Part shown: piece by piece, positions 8,635-17,501 of the stretch | Position numbering within the stretch: the first letter of the stretch is position 1 | Layout: each line of letters opens with the position of its first letter | NCBI RefSeq assembly: GCF_035917975.1 | Contig: NZ_CP109130.1 | Span: 5,952,001-6,016,000, forward strand | Origin: Streptosporangium sp. NBC_01756 | GTDB lineage: Bacteria; Actinomycetota; Actinomycetes; Streptosporangiales; Streptosporangiaceae | DNA length: 64,000 nt | Direction: 5' to 3' | The notes under the pieces: generated by a model | What the model saw: the letters and a program-made list of their open reading frames with translations, nothing else | Database searches by the model: none | Told to the model about the DNA's origin: nothing | Position numbers and translations under genes: made by a program

Positions 8635-10704
8635 GTGAGCGACACCACCGAACTCCTCTCCGACGCCGCCGGCGCGCCACCGGCGGCCGGCGACACCCCC
8701 ACTCGCGCCGCGGCCAAGCCGCGCCGTCGCTCCGGCACCGGCCTGTCCGCCATGGTGCTGCCTGAGCTGCAGGCCATCGCCTCCGGGCTTGGCATCAGCG
8801 GGACCGGGCGGATGCGCAAGAGCCAGCTCATCGCGGCCATCCAGGAGAAGCAGGGCGTATCCAGCGAGAACGCCCCTGCTCCCGCCGCCGTCAAGGAAGC
8901 GCCGGTGGCCCAGACGGTTCCGGCGCCGGCCCCCGTGGCCGAGCCGGTCGCCGAGCGTCCGGCCCGCAGCCGCAGGGAACGTTCCCGTCCCGTGGCCGCC
9001 GAGCCCGTGGCCGAGCAGACGCCCTCCGTGCCCGAGCCGGTGGCCGCTCCCGTCGTGGAGCAGCCGGCCGAGACCGGTCAGCCCGACGGTCGCGCCGAGC
9101 GCGGTGAGAGCCGCCGTGAGCGTGGCGACCGCCGTAGCCGCAACAGCGACCGGGGCGAGCGCACCGGCGACCGCCGTGAGCGTGGCGACGGCCGTACCGA
9201 CCAGCGCGCCGCCGACGCGGGCCAGAGCCGCGGCGAGCGCAACGACCGTGGCGAGCGCGGTGACCGCAACGACCGCGGCGAGCGCAACGACCGCAGTGAC
9301 CGTGGCGAGCGCAACGACCGCGGTGACCGTGGCGAGCGCAACGACCGCGGTGACCGCGGGGAGCGCGTCAACGACCGCGGTGACCGCGGCCCGCAGAATC
9401 GCGGCTCGCAGGACCGTGGCCCGCAGGACCGCGGCCCGCAGGACCGGGGCGACCAGCACGGCCTGGGCGAGGACGATGACCGTCGCGGCCGTCGCGGCCG
9501 GTTCCGGGAGCGCAACCGTCGCGGCCGTGACCGTTTCGACAGCAACGAGCCCGTGGTCGCCGACGACGACGTCCTGATCCCGATCGCCGGCATCCTGGAC
9601 ATCCTCGACAACTACGCCTTCGTGCGGACCAGCGGCTACCTGCCGGGCTCCAACGACGTCTACGTCTCGCTGGCCCAGATCCGCCGCAACGGCCTGCGTA
9701 AGGGCGACGTCGTCACCGGCGCCGTCCGTCAGCCGCGCGACGGTGAGCGCCGCGAGAAGTTCAACGCGCTCGTCCGTCTCGACACGGTCAACGGCATGGA
9801 CCCGGAGCAGGCGCGCCAGCGGCCCGACTTCAACAAGCTCGTCCCGCTCTACCCGCAGGAGCGGCTCCGCCTGGAGACCGAGCCGAACATCCTGACCACC
9901 CGGATCATCGACCTGGTGGCGCCGATCGGTAAGGGCCAGCGCGGCCTCATCGTCTCCCCGCCCAAGGCCGGTAAGACGATGGTGCTCCAGTCGATCGCCA
10001 ACGCGATCACCCACAACAACCCCGAGTGCCACCTGATGGTCGTCCTGGTCGACGAGCGTCCGGAAGAGGTCACCGACATGCAGCGGTCGGTGAAGGGCGA
10101 GGTCATCCACTCGACCTTCGACCGTCCCGCCGAGGACCACACCACCGTCGCCGAACTCGCCATCGAGCGGGCCAAGCGTCTGGTGGAGCTGGGTCACGAC
10201 GTCGTCGTGCTGCTCGACTCGATCACCCGTCTGGGCCGGGCCTACAACCTGGCGGCCCCGGCCTCCGGCCGTATCCTGTCCGGCGGTGTCGACTCGACCG
10301 CGCTCTACCCGCCGAAGCGCTTCTTCGGTGCAGCCCGCAACATCGAGAACGGCGGCTCGCTGACGATCCTCGCCACCGCGCTGGTCGAGACCGGCTCCAA
10401 GATGGACGAGGTCATCTTCGAGGAATTCAAGGGCACGGGAAACCTGGAGCTCAAGCTCAACCGTTCGCTCGCCGACAAGCGAATCTTCCCCGCGGTGGAC
10501 GTCGACGCGTCCGGCACCCGTAAGGAAGAGATCCTCATGTCGAAGGACGAGCTGCAGATCACCTGGAAGCTGCGGCGCGTGCTGCATGCCCTGGACATGC
10601 AGCAGGCCCTGGAGCTCCTCCTGGAGAAGATGAGGGAGACCAAGTCCAACGCGGAATTCCTCCTCCAGGTGAAGACGACGACGGTCAGCTCCGACCGCGA
10701 CTGA
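8635..10704 (+). CDS. rho: Transcription termination factor Rho with Arg/Asp/Asn/Gly-rich insertion
   Basis: Hexameric RNA-dependent ATPase and helicase that ends transcription. The 689-residue protein has the N-terminal Rho helix bundle (LPELQAIASGLGISG), then a long low-complexity insertion at about residues 157-303 built from DRGERN/DRGDRG units. The cold-shock RNA-binding domain follows (GILDILDNYAFVRTSGYLPG), then the ATPase core with Walker A PPKAGKT at 442-448, LVDERPEEVTDMQRSV and the Q/R loops. Such insertions occur in high-GC actinobacterial Rho proteins, including that of Mycobacterium, and add RNA affinity or promote condensation. The GTG start has GGAAGGA eight bases upstream. 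A terminator hairpin follows the stop. Confidence 0.98.
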   Translation: MSDTTELLSDAAGAPPAAGDTPTRAAAKPRRRSGTGLSAMVLPELQAIASGLGISGTGRMRKSQLIAAIQEKQGVSSENAPAPAAVKEAPVAQTVPAPAPVAEPVAERPARSRRERSRPVAAEPVAEQTPSVPEPVAAPVVEQPAETGQPDGRAERGESRRERGDRRSRNSDRGERTGDRRERGDGRTDQRAADAGQSRGERNDRGERGDRNDRGERNDRSDRGERNDRGDRGERNDRGDRGERVNDRGDRGPQNRGSQDRGPQDRGPQDRGDQHGLGEDDDRRGRRGRFRERNRRGRDRFDSNEPVVADDDVLIPIAGILDILDNYAFVRTSGYLPGSNDVYVSLAQIRRNGLRKGDVVTGAVRQPRDGERREKFNALVRLDTVNGMDPEQARQRPDFNKLVPLYPQERLRLETEPNILTTRIIDLVAPIGKGQRGLIVSPPKAGKTMVLQSIANAITHNNPECHLMVVLVDERPEEVTDMQRSVKGEVIHSTFDRPAEDHTTVAELAIERAKRLVELGHDVVVLLDSITRLGRAYNLAAPASGRILSGGVDSTALYPPKRFFGAARNIENGGSLTILATALVETGSKMDEVIFEEFKGTGNLELKLNRSLADKRIFPAVDVDASGTRKEEILMSKDELQITWKLRRVLHALDMQQALELLLEKMRETKSNAEFLLQVKTTTVSSDRD

Positions 10705-10724
10705 TCATCTGTCTGTACGGCTCG

Positions 10725-10748
10725 CGCCCCGGCCTCCCGGCCGGGGCG
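10725..10748 (+). terminator. Hairpin terminator after rho
   Basis: CGCCCCGGCC (10725-10734) pairs perfectly with GGCCGGGGCG (10739-10748) around TCCC, 20 bases after the rho stop. The downstream TTCGTCGTCTCC is only weakly U-rich, as is usual for actinobacteria. Confidence 0.65.
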
Positions 10749-10906
10749 TTCGTCGTCTCCGGCCCCTTGTGCGGCCGCCCTCTTCGGGATATTCATACGT
10801 CAGGACGCCCGGCCGTTCCGTTCACCGCTCCCGGTCCGCCCGAACGATCCGGGACGAGTCCCGGATGTGTGCCGTGATCGCAGCGCGTGAGGCCTGAGGG
10901 GGGCGC

Positions 10907-12226
10907 ATGACGGCTGAGACGGCGGTTGGCCGACCGGTGACGCGCGCACCGTTGCGCCGGCGTGTGCCGCTGGGGCCCAACGGGCCGCTGGGCATGCTCG
11001 TCGACCCGATGACCTGGCGTGCCGTGCCGTACATGCTGGCGAGCATGTTCTACGGCATCGTGTGCTTCGCCTTTCTGGCGTCCGCGATCCCGGTCGCGCT
11101 CGCTCTGGTGATCGTGTGGGTGGGAGTGCCCCTGCTCGCGCTGATCATGTTCGTCTGGCGCGGCGCGGCGATGCTGGAGCGCAGACTGCTCCGGCTGGCC
11201 TTCGGCGTCAGGATCCGCGATCCTTACCGGCCCTCCCGGGACAAGAACCTGTTCTTGCGCTGGAGGGACGCGCTCGTCGATCCCGCGACCTGGAAAGACC
11301 TCCTCTACGTGCTGCTGCTGCTGCCGATCGGCATCGTGGAGTTCGTCGTCTCCGCGGTCCTGTGGTGCCTGGCGTTCGGCCTGATCGTGGCCCCCCTCGC
11401 GCTGCTGATCGGCGGCGAATCGCTGGTGATCACCGATGGCCTGCTGATCGACAGCGTTCCGAGGGCGCTGCTCTGCCTGCCCGTCGGGGTGGGAGTCTTC
11501 TTCGTCGCGCTCTACGCGACACGGGGAATGGCCTGGCTGCACATGCTGCTCGGCGTCGCCCTGCTGAGTACGGGGGAGAAGAGCCTGCTGGTGGCCCGGG
11601 CGGCCCAGCTGCGGGCCAGCCGGGCGCGCGGGGTCGACGCGGCCGAGGCGGAACGGCGCAGGATCGAGCGTGACCTGCACGACGGCGCCCAGCAGCGGCT
11701 GCTCTCGGTCGCCATGGACCTGGGACGGGCCCAGGCGAAGATCGACTCCGACCCCCAGGCCGCCAGGGAGCTTCTCGCCCAGGCCCATGCCGGCACCAAG
11801 GCGGCGATCGCCGAGCTACGCGACCTCGCGAGGGGCATCCATCCGGCGATCCTCACCGACCGGGGACTGGACGCGGCGCTCTCCTCGCTCGCGGCCCGGG
11901 CGCCGGTACGGGTGGACCTGTCGGTGGAGATCTCGCACCGCCCTCCGGCCGCCGTGGAGAGCATCGCCTACTTCATCGTGGCCGAGTCCCTGACGAACAT
12001 GGTCAAGCACTCCGAGGCGACCGAGGCGTTCATCCGGGTCAGCCGTCAGGACCAGCGGGTCGTCGTCGAGGTCTACGACAACGGGATCGGCGCCGCGGTG
12101 CCGAGCACCGGGGGCGGTCTGGCGGGACTGGCGGACCGGGCCGCGACCATCGACGGCACCCTGAGCGTGGACAGCCCGCCCGGCGGTCCCACGCTGATCC
12201 GCGCCGAACTCCCCTGCGAGTGGTGA
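10907..12226 (+). CDS. Membrane sensor histidine kinase (NarL-type two-component system)
   Basis: The 439-residue kinase has an N-terminal membrane sensor of four or more helices at about residues 45-230, containing two related DPxTWxxxxY stretches. A HisKA_3 dimerisation domain follows, with ERRRIERDLHDGAQQRL and phospho-acceptor H258. A C-terminal HATPase region contains the N box (AESLTNMVKHSEA) and glycine box (GGGLAGLADRAATIDG). This is the architecture of kinases paired with NarL/LuxR regulators, and the regulator gene begins 12 bases downstream. AGGGGGG precedes the ATG. No periplasmic loop is large enough to suggest a soluble ligand, so membrane state or a partner transporter may be sensed (inference). 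Confidence 0.93.
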   Translation: MTAETAVGRPVTRAPLRRRVPLGPNGPLGMLVDPMTWRAVPYMLASMFYGIVCFAFLASAIPVALALVIVWVGVPLLALIMFVWRGAAMLERRLLRLAFGVRIRDPYRPSRDKNLFLRWRDALVDPATWKDLLYVLLLLPIGIVEFVVSAVLWCLAFGLIVAPLALLIGGESLVITDGLLIDSVPRALLCLPVGVGVFFVALYATRGMAWLHMLLGVALLSTGEKSLLVARAAQLRASRARGVDAAEAERRRIERDLHDGAQQRLLSVAMDLGRAQAKIDSDPQAARELLAQAHAGTKAAIAELRDLARGIHPAILTDRGLDAALSSLAARAPVRVDLSVEISHRPPAAVESIAYFIVAESLTNMVKHSEATEAFIRVSRQDQRVVVEVYDNGIGAAVPSTGGGLAGLADRAATIDGTLSVDSPPGGPTLIRAELPCEW

Positions 12227-12238
12227 ACACTTGAGCTC

Positions 12239-12883
12239 ATGCGGGTGGTGATCGCCGAAGACTCGGTGCTGTTGCGCGAGGGGCTGGCCCGGCTGCTGGC
12301 CGACGGGGGGATCGAGACCGTGGGGGTGACGGGGGACGGCCCCGGGCTGGTGACCGCGGTGGCCGAGCACGACCCCGACCTGGCCATCGTGGACGTGCGG
12401 ATGCCGCCGAGCCACACCGACGAGGGATTGCGCGCCGCGCTGGAGGTCAGGTCACAGCGTCCGGGGCTGCCGATCCTGGTGCTGTCGCAGTACGTCGAGC
12501 AGCAGTACGCCACCGAACTGATCGGCGGGGGAGTGTCGGCGGTCGGTTACCTGCTCAAGGAACGGATCGCCGACGTGGCGGAGTTCCTCGACGCGGTACG
12601 CCGGGTGGCGTCCGGGGGGACGGTCATCGACCCCGAGGTGATCGCGCAACTGCTGAGCCGTCACCGCCGGGACGATCCCCTGGACTCCCTGACCGCCAGG
12701 GAACGGGAGGTGCTGGCGCTGATGGCCGAAGGCCGCTCCAACACGGCGGTCGCCGCGCGCATGGACGTCACCGACGGCGCCGTGGAGAAGCACATCTCCA
12801 GCATCTTCACGAAACTCGGCCTCGAACCCGCCGCAGGCGGCCACCGCCGGGTTCTGGCCGTGCTGGCCTACCTGGGGAGATGA
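12239..12883 (+). CDS. NarL/LuxR-family response regulator
   Basis: The 214-residue cytosolic DNA-binding regulator has a receiver domain (residues 1-120) with phospho-acceptor D52 in LAIVDVRMPP. A C-terminal LuxR-type helix-turn-helix includes LTAREREVLALMAEGRSNTAVA and KHISSIFTKLGL. It is the cognate partner of the kinase just upstream, separated by 12 bases. The PPSHTDEGL segment after the phosphorylation site is typical of regulators of HisKA_3 kinases. Target genes are not identifiable here; the next gene is convergent and encodes a secreted protein. Confidence 0.94.
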   Translation: MRVVIAEDSVLLREGLARLLADGGIETVGVTGDGPGLVTAVAEHDPDLAIVDVRMPPSHTDEGLRAALEVRSQRPGLPILVLSQYVEQQYATELIGGGVSAVGYLLKERIADVAEFLDAVRRVASGGTVIDPEVIAQLLSRHRRDDPLDSLTAREREVLALMAEGRSNTAVAARMDVTDGAVEKHISSIFTKLGLEPAAGGHRRVLAVLAYLGR

Positions 12884-13035
12884 CAGGGCGCCCGGAGCCG
12901 GACACCGCCATCGGCCGCTCCCGGCCGGCCGCGTGCCCCGGCCGCCCTGCGACCCGTCACCGAAGCCGTCACCGGAGCCGTCCCCGAAGCCGGAGAGCGG
13001 AACGGGAGTGGGAGCGGGGCCGGGAGCGGTCCGTC

Positions 13036-14130
13036 CTAGCGGACGTCGACGAACTCGTAGCCGGACCTGGCCTTGGCGGTCTTCCCGGTCCCGGAGGTCT
13101 GGGCGCGCCAGTAGGCGTCGTGCCTCGGTTGGACGGTCTTGCCGAAGCGGCCGCTGCGGTTCGCCTGCACGGAGTAGGCGAACCTCCAACTGGAGGAGCC
13201 CTTCTTCTTGTAGTAGAGCCCGACCTTCTTGCCGGAGTAGGCCGAGCCGTTCCGGTAGGCCCTGCCGTACAGGCGGATCTTCCTGCCCTCCCTGACCCGG
13301 TGCGCGCTCACGTCGAACGAGACCTTCGCCCTGGCCTTGCTGCCGGTGCCGACCCAGAATCTGTCGGCGCGGCCGAACCTGGCACTCTCCTTGCCGCGGG
13401 TGACGGTCAGCTCCAGGGTCCAGGCGCCCTTGGCGTAGTCGTCGCCGAACCAGGTCTTCCGCTGCCACAGGCCGGCGGTCTCGCTCTCGGAGAGCTTGAC
13501 ATCGACGGAGTCGTCGGCGTCCTCGCTGAGGAGGTGGGCGGTGACCGAGGAGGCGCCGATGACGTTCGCACGGATGTTCACCTCGGTCTCCTTGCCGGGG
13601 ACGAGGACGATCGGATCCGTCACGGAGGCGTCGATGTACGTGAGCCGCGGAGCGACCGCGACCTCGGCGCAGCTCCCATGGGTCTGGACGCCCCGGGTGA
13701 TCAGCAGGCGGACCCGCCAGGTGCCGTCCCTGTCACCCTTCGCGACCCTGAAGCCACCCCTGACCTTGATGTCGGCCGGAGCAGCCGGGGTGCCGGCCGG
13801 CGGTCCAGGAATCTGACCGATGGATGCTCCGTACCAGGTGGTCTCACCGGCCTTCTGGAACTGGGCCCTCAAACCGGTCACCTGTCTGCCGAGCCTCCCG
13901 TCACCGCCCGTCACGTACGGGTTTCTGACGGTGGCCTCGAAGCCGACCGTGGCGTGGCCCTTGAGGGGGACGTAGGCGTCGTCGAACGTGATGCCGGTGA
14001 CATCCGTGGCGGTGAGCGCGCAGGCCGCCGTGGCGACTTCGGCCTGCGTGGCGAGAGCGGGCGTCGTACCGGTGGCGAAGGCGGCAATCCCCGCCGCGGT
14101 CGCCAGAAGCAACCGTATCCCCTTCCGCAT
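13036..14130 (-). CDS. Secreted protein of unknown function
   Basis: The 364-residue exported protein has a clear signal peptide: basic MRKGIRLL, a hydrophobic core, and a likely cleavage after PALA near residue 27. The mature part looks all-beta with several Ig-like stretches (GTWRVRLLITRG, GAWTLELTVTRGKESARFG). The C-terminal part resembles the repeated beta modules that end many actinomycete exoproteins (LYGRAYRNGSAYSGKKVGLYYKKKGSS). Two cysteines near the mature N-terminus could form a disulphide. No catalytic motif is seen. The gene is convergent with the two-component system and divergent from rpmE. Confidence 0.75.
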   Translation of the reverse strand: MRKGIRLLLATAAGIAAFATGTTPALATQAEVATAACALTATDVTGITFDDAYVPLKGHATVGFEATVRNPYVTGGDGRLGRQVTGLRAQFQKAGETTWYGASIGQIPGPPAGTPAAPADIKVRGGFRVAKGDRDGTWRVRLLITRGVQTHGSCAEVAVAPRLTYIDASVTDPIVLVPGKETEVNIRANVIGASSVTAHLLSEDADDSVDVKLSESETAGLWQRKTWFGDDYAKGAWTLELTVTRGKESARFGRADRFWVGTGSKARAKVSFDVSAHRVREGRKIRLYGRAYRNGSAYSGKKVGLYYKKKGSSSWRFAYSVQANRSGRFGKTVQPRHDAYWRAQTSGTGKTAKARSGYEFVDVR

Positions 14131-14398
14131 CGGGTCCCCTTACTGCGGTGAAAGGTAGGTAAAGTTACGTTTTGGACACCGGAGCCTAGTGGGACCACAA
14201 GGGCTCGTCTACGGCCAGGTCGGGTGGGCGGGAATGACTTGTGGCCTGGGATGGTTGGAGCATCTGGCACACTGGTAGCGAACCGCAGCGGTTCCGGTTC
14301 CCGCCCGCGCGCACCTCAGTGTGCACATCGCGCGCAAGCCTGACAGGCGAGAGACAGTGGCGACCCGGCGACCGCGCTCTGGAGAGGAACGCAGCATC

Positions 14399-14617
14399 AT
14401 GAAGCCCGACATTCACCCGGAGTACATCACCACCGAGGTGACCTGCACCTGTGGTAGCACCTTCACCACGCGCAGCACCGCCAAGAGCGGTGCGATCCAC
14501 GCCGACGTGTGCTCCGCCTGCCACCCGTTCTACACGGGCAAGCAGAAGATCCTGGACACCGGTGGCCGGGTGGCGCGCTTCGAGAAGCGCTTCGGCAAGA
14601 AGACCACGGGCCAGTAG
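14399..14617 (+). CDS. rpmE: Ribosomal protein L31, zinc-binding type
   Basis: The 72-residue 50S subunit protein has all four zinc-ligand cysteines: C16, C18, C38 and C41. It is therefore the zinc-containing form, which in Streptomyces and Mycobacterium is paired with a cysteine-free paralogue made under zinc starvation and controlled by Zur. The family signature HPFYTGKQ is present. The ATG at 14399 follows a GGAGAGGAA purine-rich site. Position just before prfA is conserved in actinobacteria and many other bacteria. Confidence 0.98.
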   Translation: MKPDIHPEYITTEVTCTCGSTFTTRSTAKSGAIHADVCSACHPFYTGKQKILDTGGRVARFEKRFGKKTTGQ

Positions 14618-14724
14618 CCCGCACTCGACGCCGGCCCGGAACCACTCCCTGCGTCATGGGGGTGCGCCCGGGTCGGCGTTCGTGGTGATGAGGCAGGTTC
14701 CGTAGGTTTCAGGAAGGACGCACG

Positions 14725-15777
14725 GTGAATCTCGACGAGCTGCTCAGTGAGTATGCCGAGCTGGAACTCAAGCTCGCCGACCCAGCCGTGCACGCAAACC
14801 AGACGCAGGCCCGTAACTTCGGCAGGCGCTACGCCGAGCTGACTCCGATCATCACCACCTATCGGGAGCTCGAAGGCGTCCAGAACGACCTGGGCACCGC
14901 CCGGGAGCTGGCGGCCGAGGACGAGACCTTCGCCGAGGAGGCCAGGGAGCTCGAAGGCCGCATCCCCGAGCTGGAGGACAAGCTCAGGCATCTGCTCATC
15001 CCGCGTGATCCCAACGATGACAAGGACATCATCATGGAGATCAAGGCGGGTGAGGGCGGCGAGGAGTCGGCGCTGTTCGCCGGCGACCTCCTGCGGATGT
15101 ATCTCCGATATGCCGAGCGGGTCGGCTGGAAGACCGAGCTCATCGACGCCACCCACTCCGACCTGGGCGGCTACAAGGATGTCACGGTCGCACTGAAGGC
15201 CAGGGGCGACGACGGTGTCTGGTCGAAGCTGAAATTCGAGGGCGGCGTGCACCGCGTCCAGCGGGTGCCGGTCACCGAGTCGCAGGGTCGCATCCACACG
15301 AGTGCGGCGGGTGTCCTGGTCTATCCGGAGGCCGAGGACGTCGACGTGCAGATCGATCCCAACGACCTTCGCATCGATGTCTACCGGTCCAGCGGCCCCG
15401 GAGGGCAGAGCGTCAACACCACCGACTCGGCCGTGCGGATCACGCACGTCCCGACCGGTGTGGTCGCCTCCTGCCAGAACGAGAAGAGCCAGCTCCAGAA
15501 CAAGGAGTCGGCCATGCGCATCCTGCGGGCCCGGCTGCAGGCCATAGCCGAAGAAGAGGCCAACGCGGCCGCGATGGCCGAGCGCAAGTCCCAGATCCGG
15601 ACGGTCGACCGCTCCGAGCGCATCCGCACCTATAACTTTCCCGAGAACCGCATCTCCGACCACCGTGTCGGCTTCAAGGCCTACAACCTTGATCAGGTGC
15701 TGGACGGTGACCTGACGGCCGTCATCCAGTCCCTGCTCGACGCCGAGATGGCGGAGAAGCTCGCCGCCCACTCATAG
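14725..15777 (+). CDS. prfA: Peptide chain release factor 1
   Basis: The 350-residue factor reads UAA and UAG in the ribosome and triggers peptide release. The codon-recognition tripeptide PVT lies at 182-184 and the catalytic GGQ at 226-228 in [15 protein letters not shown]. The glutamine of GGQ is the methylation target of the prmC product encoded next. The GTG start is preceded by AGGAAGGA. The prmC gene begins nine bases after the stop, so the pair is surely co-transcribed. Confidence 0.98.
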   Translation: MNLDELLSEYAELELKLADPAVHANQTQARNFGRRYAELTPIITTYRELEGVQNDLGTARELAAEDETFAEEARELEGRIPELEDKLRHLLIPRDPNDDKDIIMEIKAGEGGEESALFAGDLLRMYLRYAERVGWKTELIDATHSDLGGYKDVTVALKARGDDGVWSKLKFEGGVHRVQRVPVTESQGRIHTSAAGVLVYPEAEDVDVQIDPNDLRIDVYRSSGPGGQSVNTTDSAVRITHVPTGVVASCQNEKSQLQNKESAMRILRARLQAIAEEEANAAAMAERKSQIRTVDRSERIRTYNFPENRISDHRVGFKAYNLDQVLDGDLTAVIQSLLDAEMAEKLAAHS

Positions 15778-15786
15778 AACGCGCTG

Positions 15787-16641
15787 ATGACCTTTCTGCT
15801 GGACGAGATCGCCCTCGCCACCGCCCGGCTCGCCGAGGCAGGTGTGCCGTCGCCACGCACCGACGCCGAGGAGATCGCCGCATTTGTCCACGGTGTACGG
15901 CGCGGTGAGCTGCACAACGTGGCGGACGCGGACTTCGACGCGCTGTTCTGGGAGGGCGTCGCCCGGCGTGAGGCCCGCGAGCCACTCCAGCACATCACCG
16001 GGCGCGCATACTTCCGCTACCTGTCCCTGGAGGTCGGACCCGGGGTGTTCGTGCCGCGCCCGGAGACCGAGGTCGTGGCCGGATGGGCCATCGAGCGGCT
16101 GCGGGAGATGGACGTCGCCTCCCCGGTGGTCGTGGATCTCGGCACCGGCTCCGGCGCCATCGGCCTGTCCATCGCCCAGGAGATCGCGCTGGCCACGGTC
16201 CACGCGGTCGAGGTCGACCCGGACGCCTACCGCTGGGCCAAGCGCAACATCCTTGAGCACGGCCAGGGCCGGGTCCATCTGCACCCGGAGGATCTGGCCG
16301 ACGCCCTGTCGGAGCTGGACGGCCAGGTGGACCTGGTCATCTCCAACCCGCCCTACATCCCGCCCGGCGCGATCCCCCGCGACCCCGAGGTGCGTGACTA
16401 CGACCCGCACCGAGCGCTGTACGGCTCCGGCGACGACGGTCTCGACGAGGTCAGAGCGGTGGAACGGACCGCCAGGCGGCTGCTGCGCGCCGGGGGGTTC
16501 GTCGCCGTGGAGCACGCCGACCAGCAGGGCACTCCGGTTTACCTGATCTTCTCCGAGGAGAACGGCTGGCGCGACGTCCGCAGCCGCCAGGACCTCACCC
16601 GCAAGGATCGCTTCGTCACCGCCCGCTTCGGCCAGGAATAG
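15787..16641 (+). CDS. prmC: Release factor glutamine methyltransferase
   Basis: S-adenosylmethionine-dependent N5-glutamine methyltransferase that modifies the GGQ motif of release factors. The 284-residue protein has an N-terminal helical substrate-binding domain and a Rossmann methylase domain with VVDLGTGSGAIGLSIA. The hallmark NPPY lies at residues 187-190 and binds the glutamine side chain. It lies between its substrate gene prfA and the Sua5 gene with almost no spacing, forming a translation-related operon. Confidence 0.96.
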   Translation: MTFLLDEIALATARLAEAGVPSPRTDAEEIAAFVHGVRRGELHNVADADFDALFWEGVARREAREPLQHITGRAYFRYLSLEVGPGVFVPRPETEVVAGWAIERLREMDVASPVVVDLGTGSGAIGLSIAQEIALATVHAVEVDPDAYRWAKRNILEHGQGRVHLHPEDLADALSELDGQVDLVISNPPYIPPGAIPRDPEVRDYDPHRALYGSGDDGLDEVRAVERTARRLLRAGGFVAVEHADQQGTPVYLIFSEENGWRDVRSRQDLTRKDRFVTARFGQE

Positions 16642-16642
16642 G

Positions 16643-17317
16643 ATGACACGCGTGAGCCGACGTTATGACTGCACGGACGCCGAACAGCGAGCCGCCGGGT
16701 TGACCGACGCCGCGTCAACCGTACGACGGGGCGAGCTCGTGGTGCTCCCGACCGACACCGTCTACGGCATAGGCGCCGACGCCTTCACCCCGGCCGCCGT
16801 GACCTCGCTGCTCGAGGCCAAGGGGCGCGGCCGGGACATGCCGGTGCCGGTGCTGGTCGGCACCGTGCGCGCCGCCAACGCCCTCGTGGAGAACCTCGGC
16901 CCGTACGGTCAGGACCTCGTCGACTCCTTCTGGCCCGGCCCGCTCACGCTGATCTGCCGTGCGAATCGGTCGTTGTCGTGGGACCTGGGAGACACCAAGG
17001 GCACCGTCGCCGTCCGGATGCCGCTGCATTCGGTCACCCTGGAGTTGCTCAAGGAGACCGGCCCGATGGCCGTGTCCAGTGCCAACCGCTCCGGCGGTCC
17101 TCCGGCGACCACGGCGGCCGCCGCCGAAGAGCAGTTGGGTGACTCGGTCGCGGTCTACCTCGACGGCGGCCCGTGCGCCGACAACATCCCCTCCACGATC
17201 CTCGACCTGACCACGGCGGTGCCCAGGCTGCTGCGCAGTGGCGCCATCCCAGTGGAGAAGCTGCGCGGTGTGATCGGTTACGTGGCGACGGACGCGGGCC
17301 CGGAGTCCGACGACTGA
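16643..17317 (+). CDS. L-threonylcarbamoyladenylate synthase (Sua5/YwlC/YrdC)
   Basis: Makes threonylcarbamoyl-AMP from threonine, bicarbonate and ATP, the first step to the t6A37 modification of ANN-decoding tRNAs. The 224-residue protein is a YrdC domain with a short tail. The signature PTDTVYGIGADAF and the SANRSGGPPATT motif are clear. It starts one base after the prmC stop (ATG 16643), with GTG at 16652 as alternative. The prmC-Sua5 pairing is widely conserved. Confidence 0.96.
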   Translation: MTRVSRRYDCTDAEQRAAGLTDAASTVRRGELVVLPTDTVYGIGADAFTPAAVTSLLEAKGRGRDMPVPVLVGTVRAANALVENLGPYGQDLVDSFWPGPLTLICRANRSLSWDLGDTKGTVAVRMPLHSVTLELLKETGPMAVSSANRSGGPPATTAAAAEEQLGDSVAVYLDGGPCADNIPSTILDLTTAVPRLLRSGAIPVEKLRGVIGYVATDAGPESDD

Positions 17318-17501
17318 AGGATGGTTCGCTCGGGCCGGTCAGCGCGTTGCTGTCGCTGCGCGGTGCGGCACGGTGGGCCCTGGCCGGTCGGGCCGGGGTC
17401 GCTGACGGTCCGTACCGTGATCCATACCGTCTGATTATCCTCGTGACGCGGGGCTGTCTCCCCGGTACCGTGAAGTCCGCCGACACTTCCGGGAGACCTC
17501 C

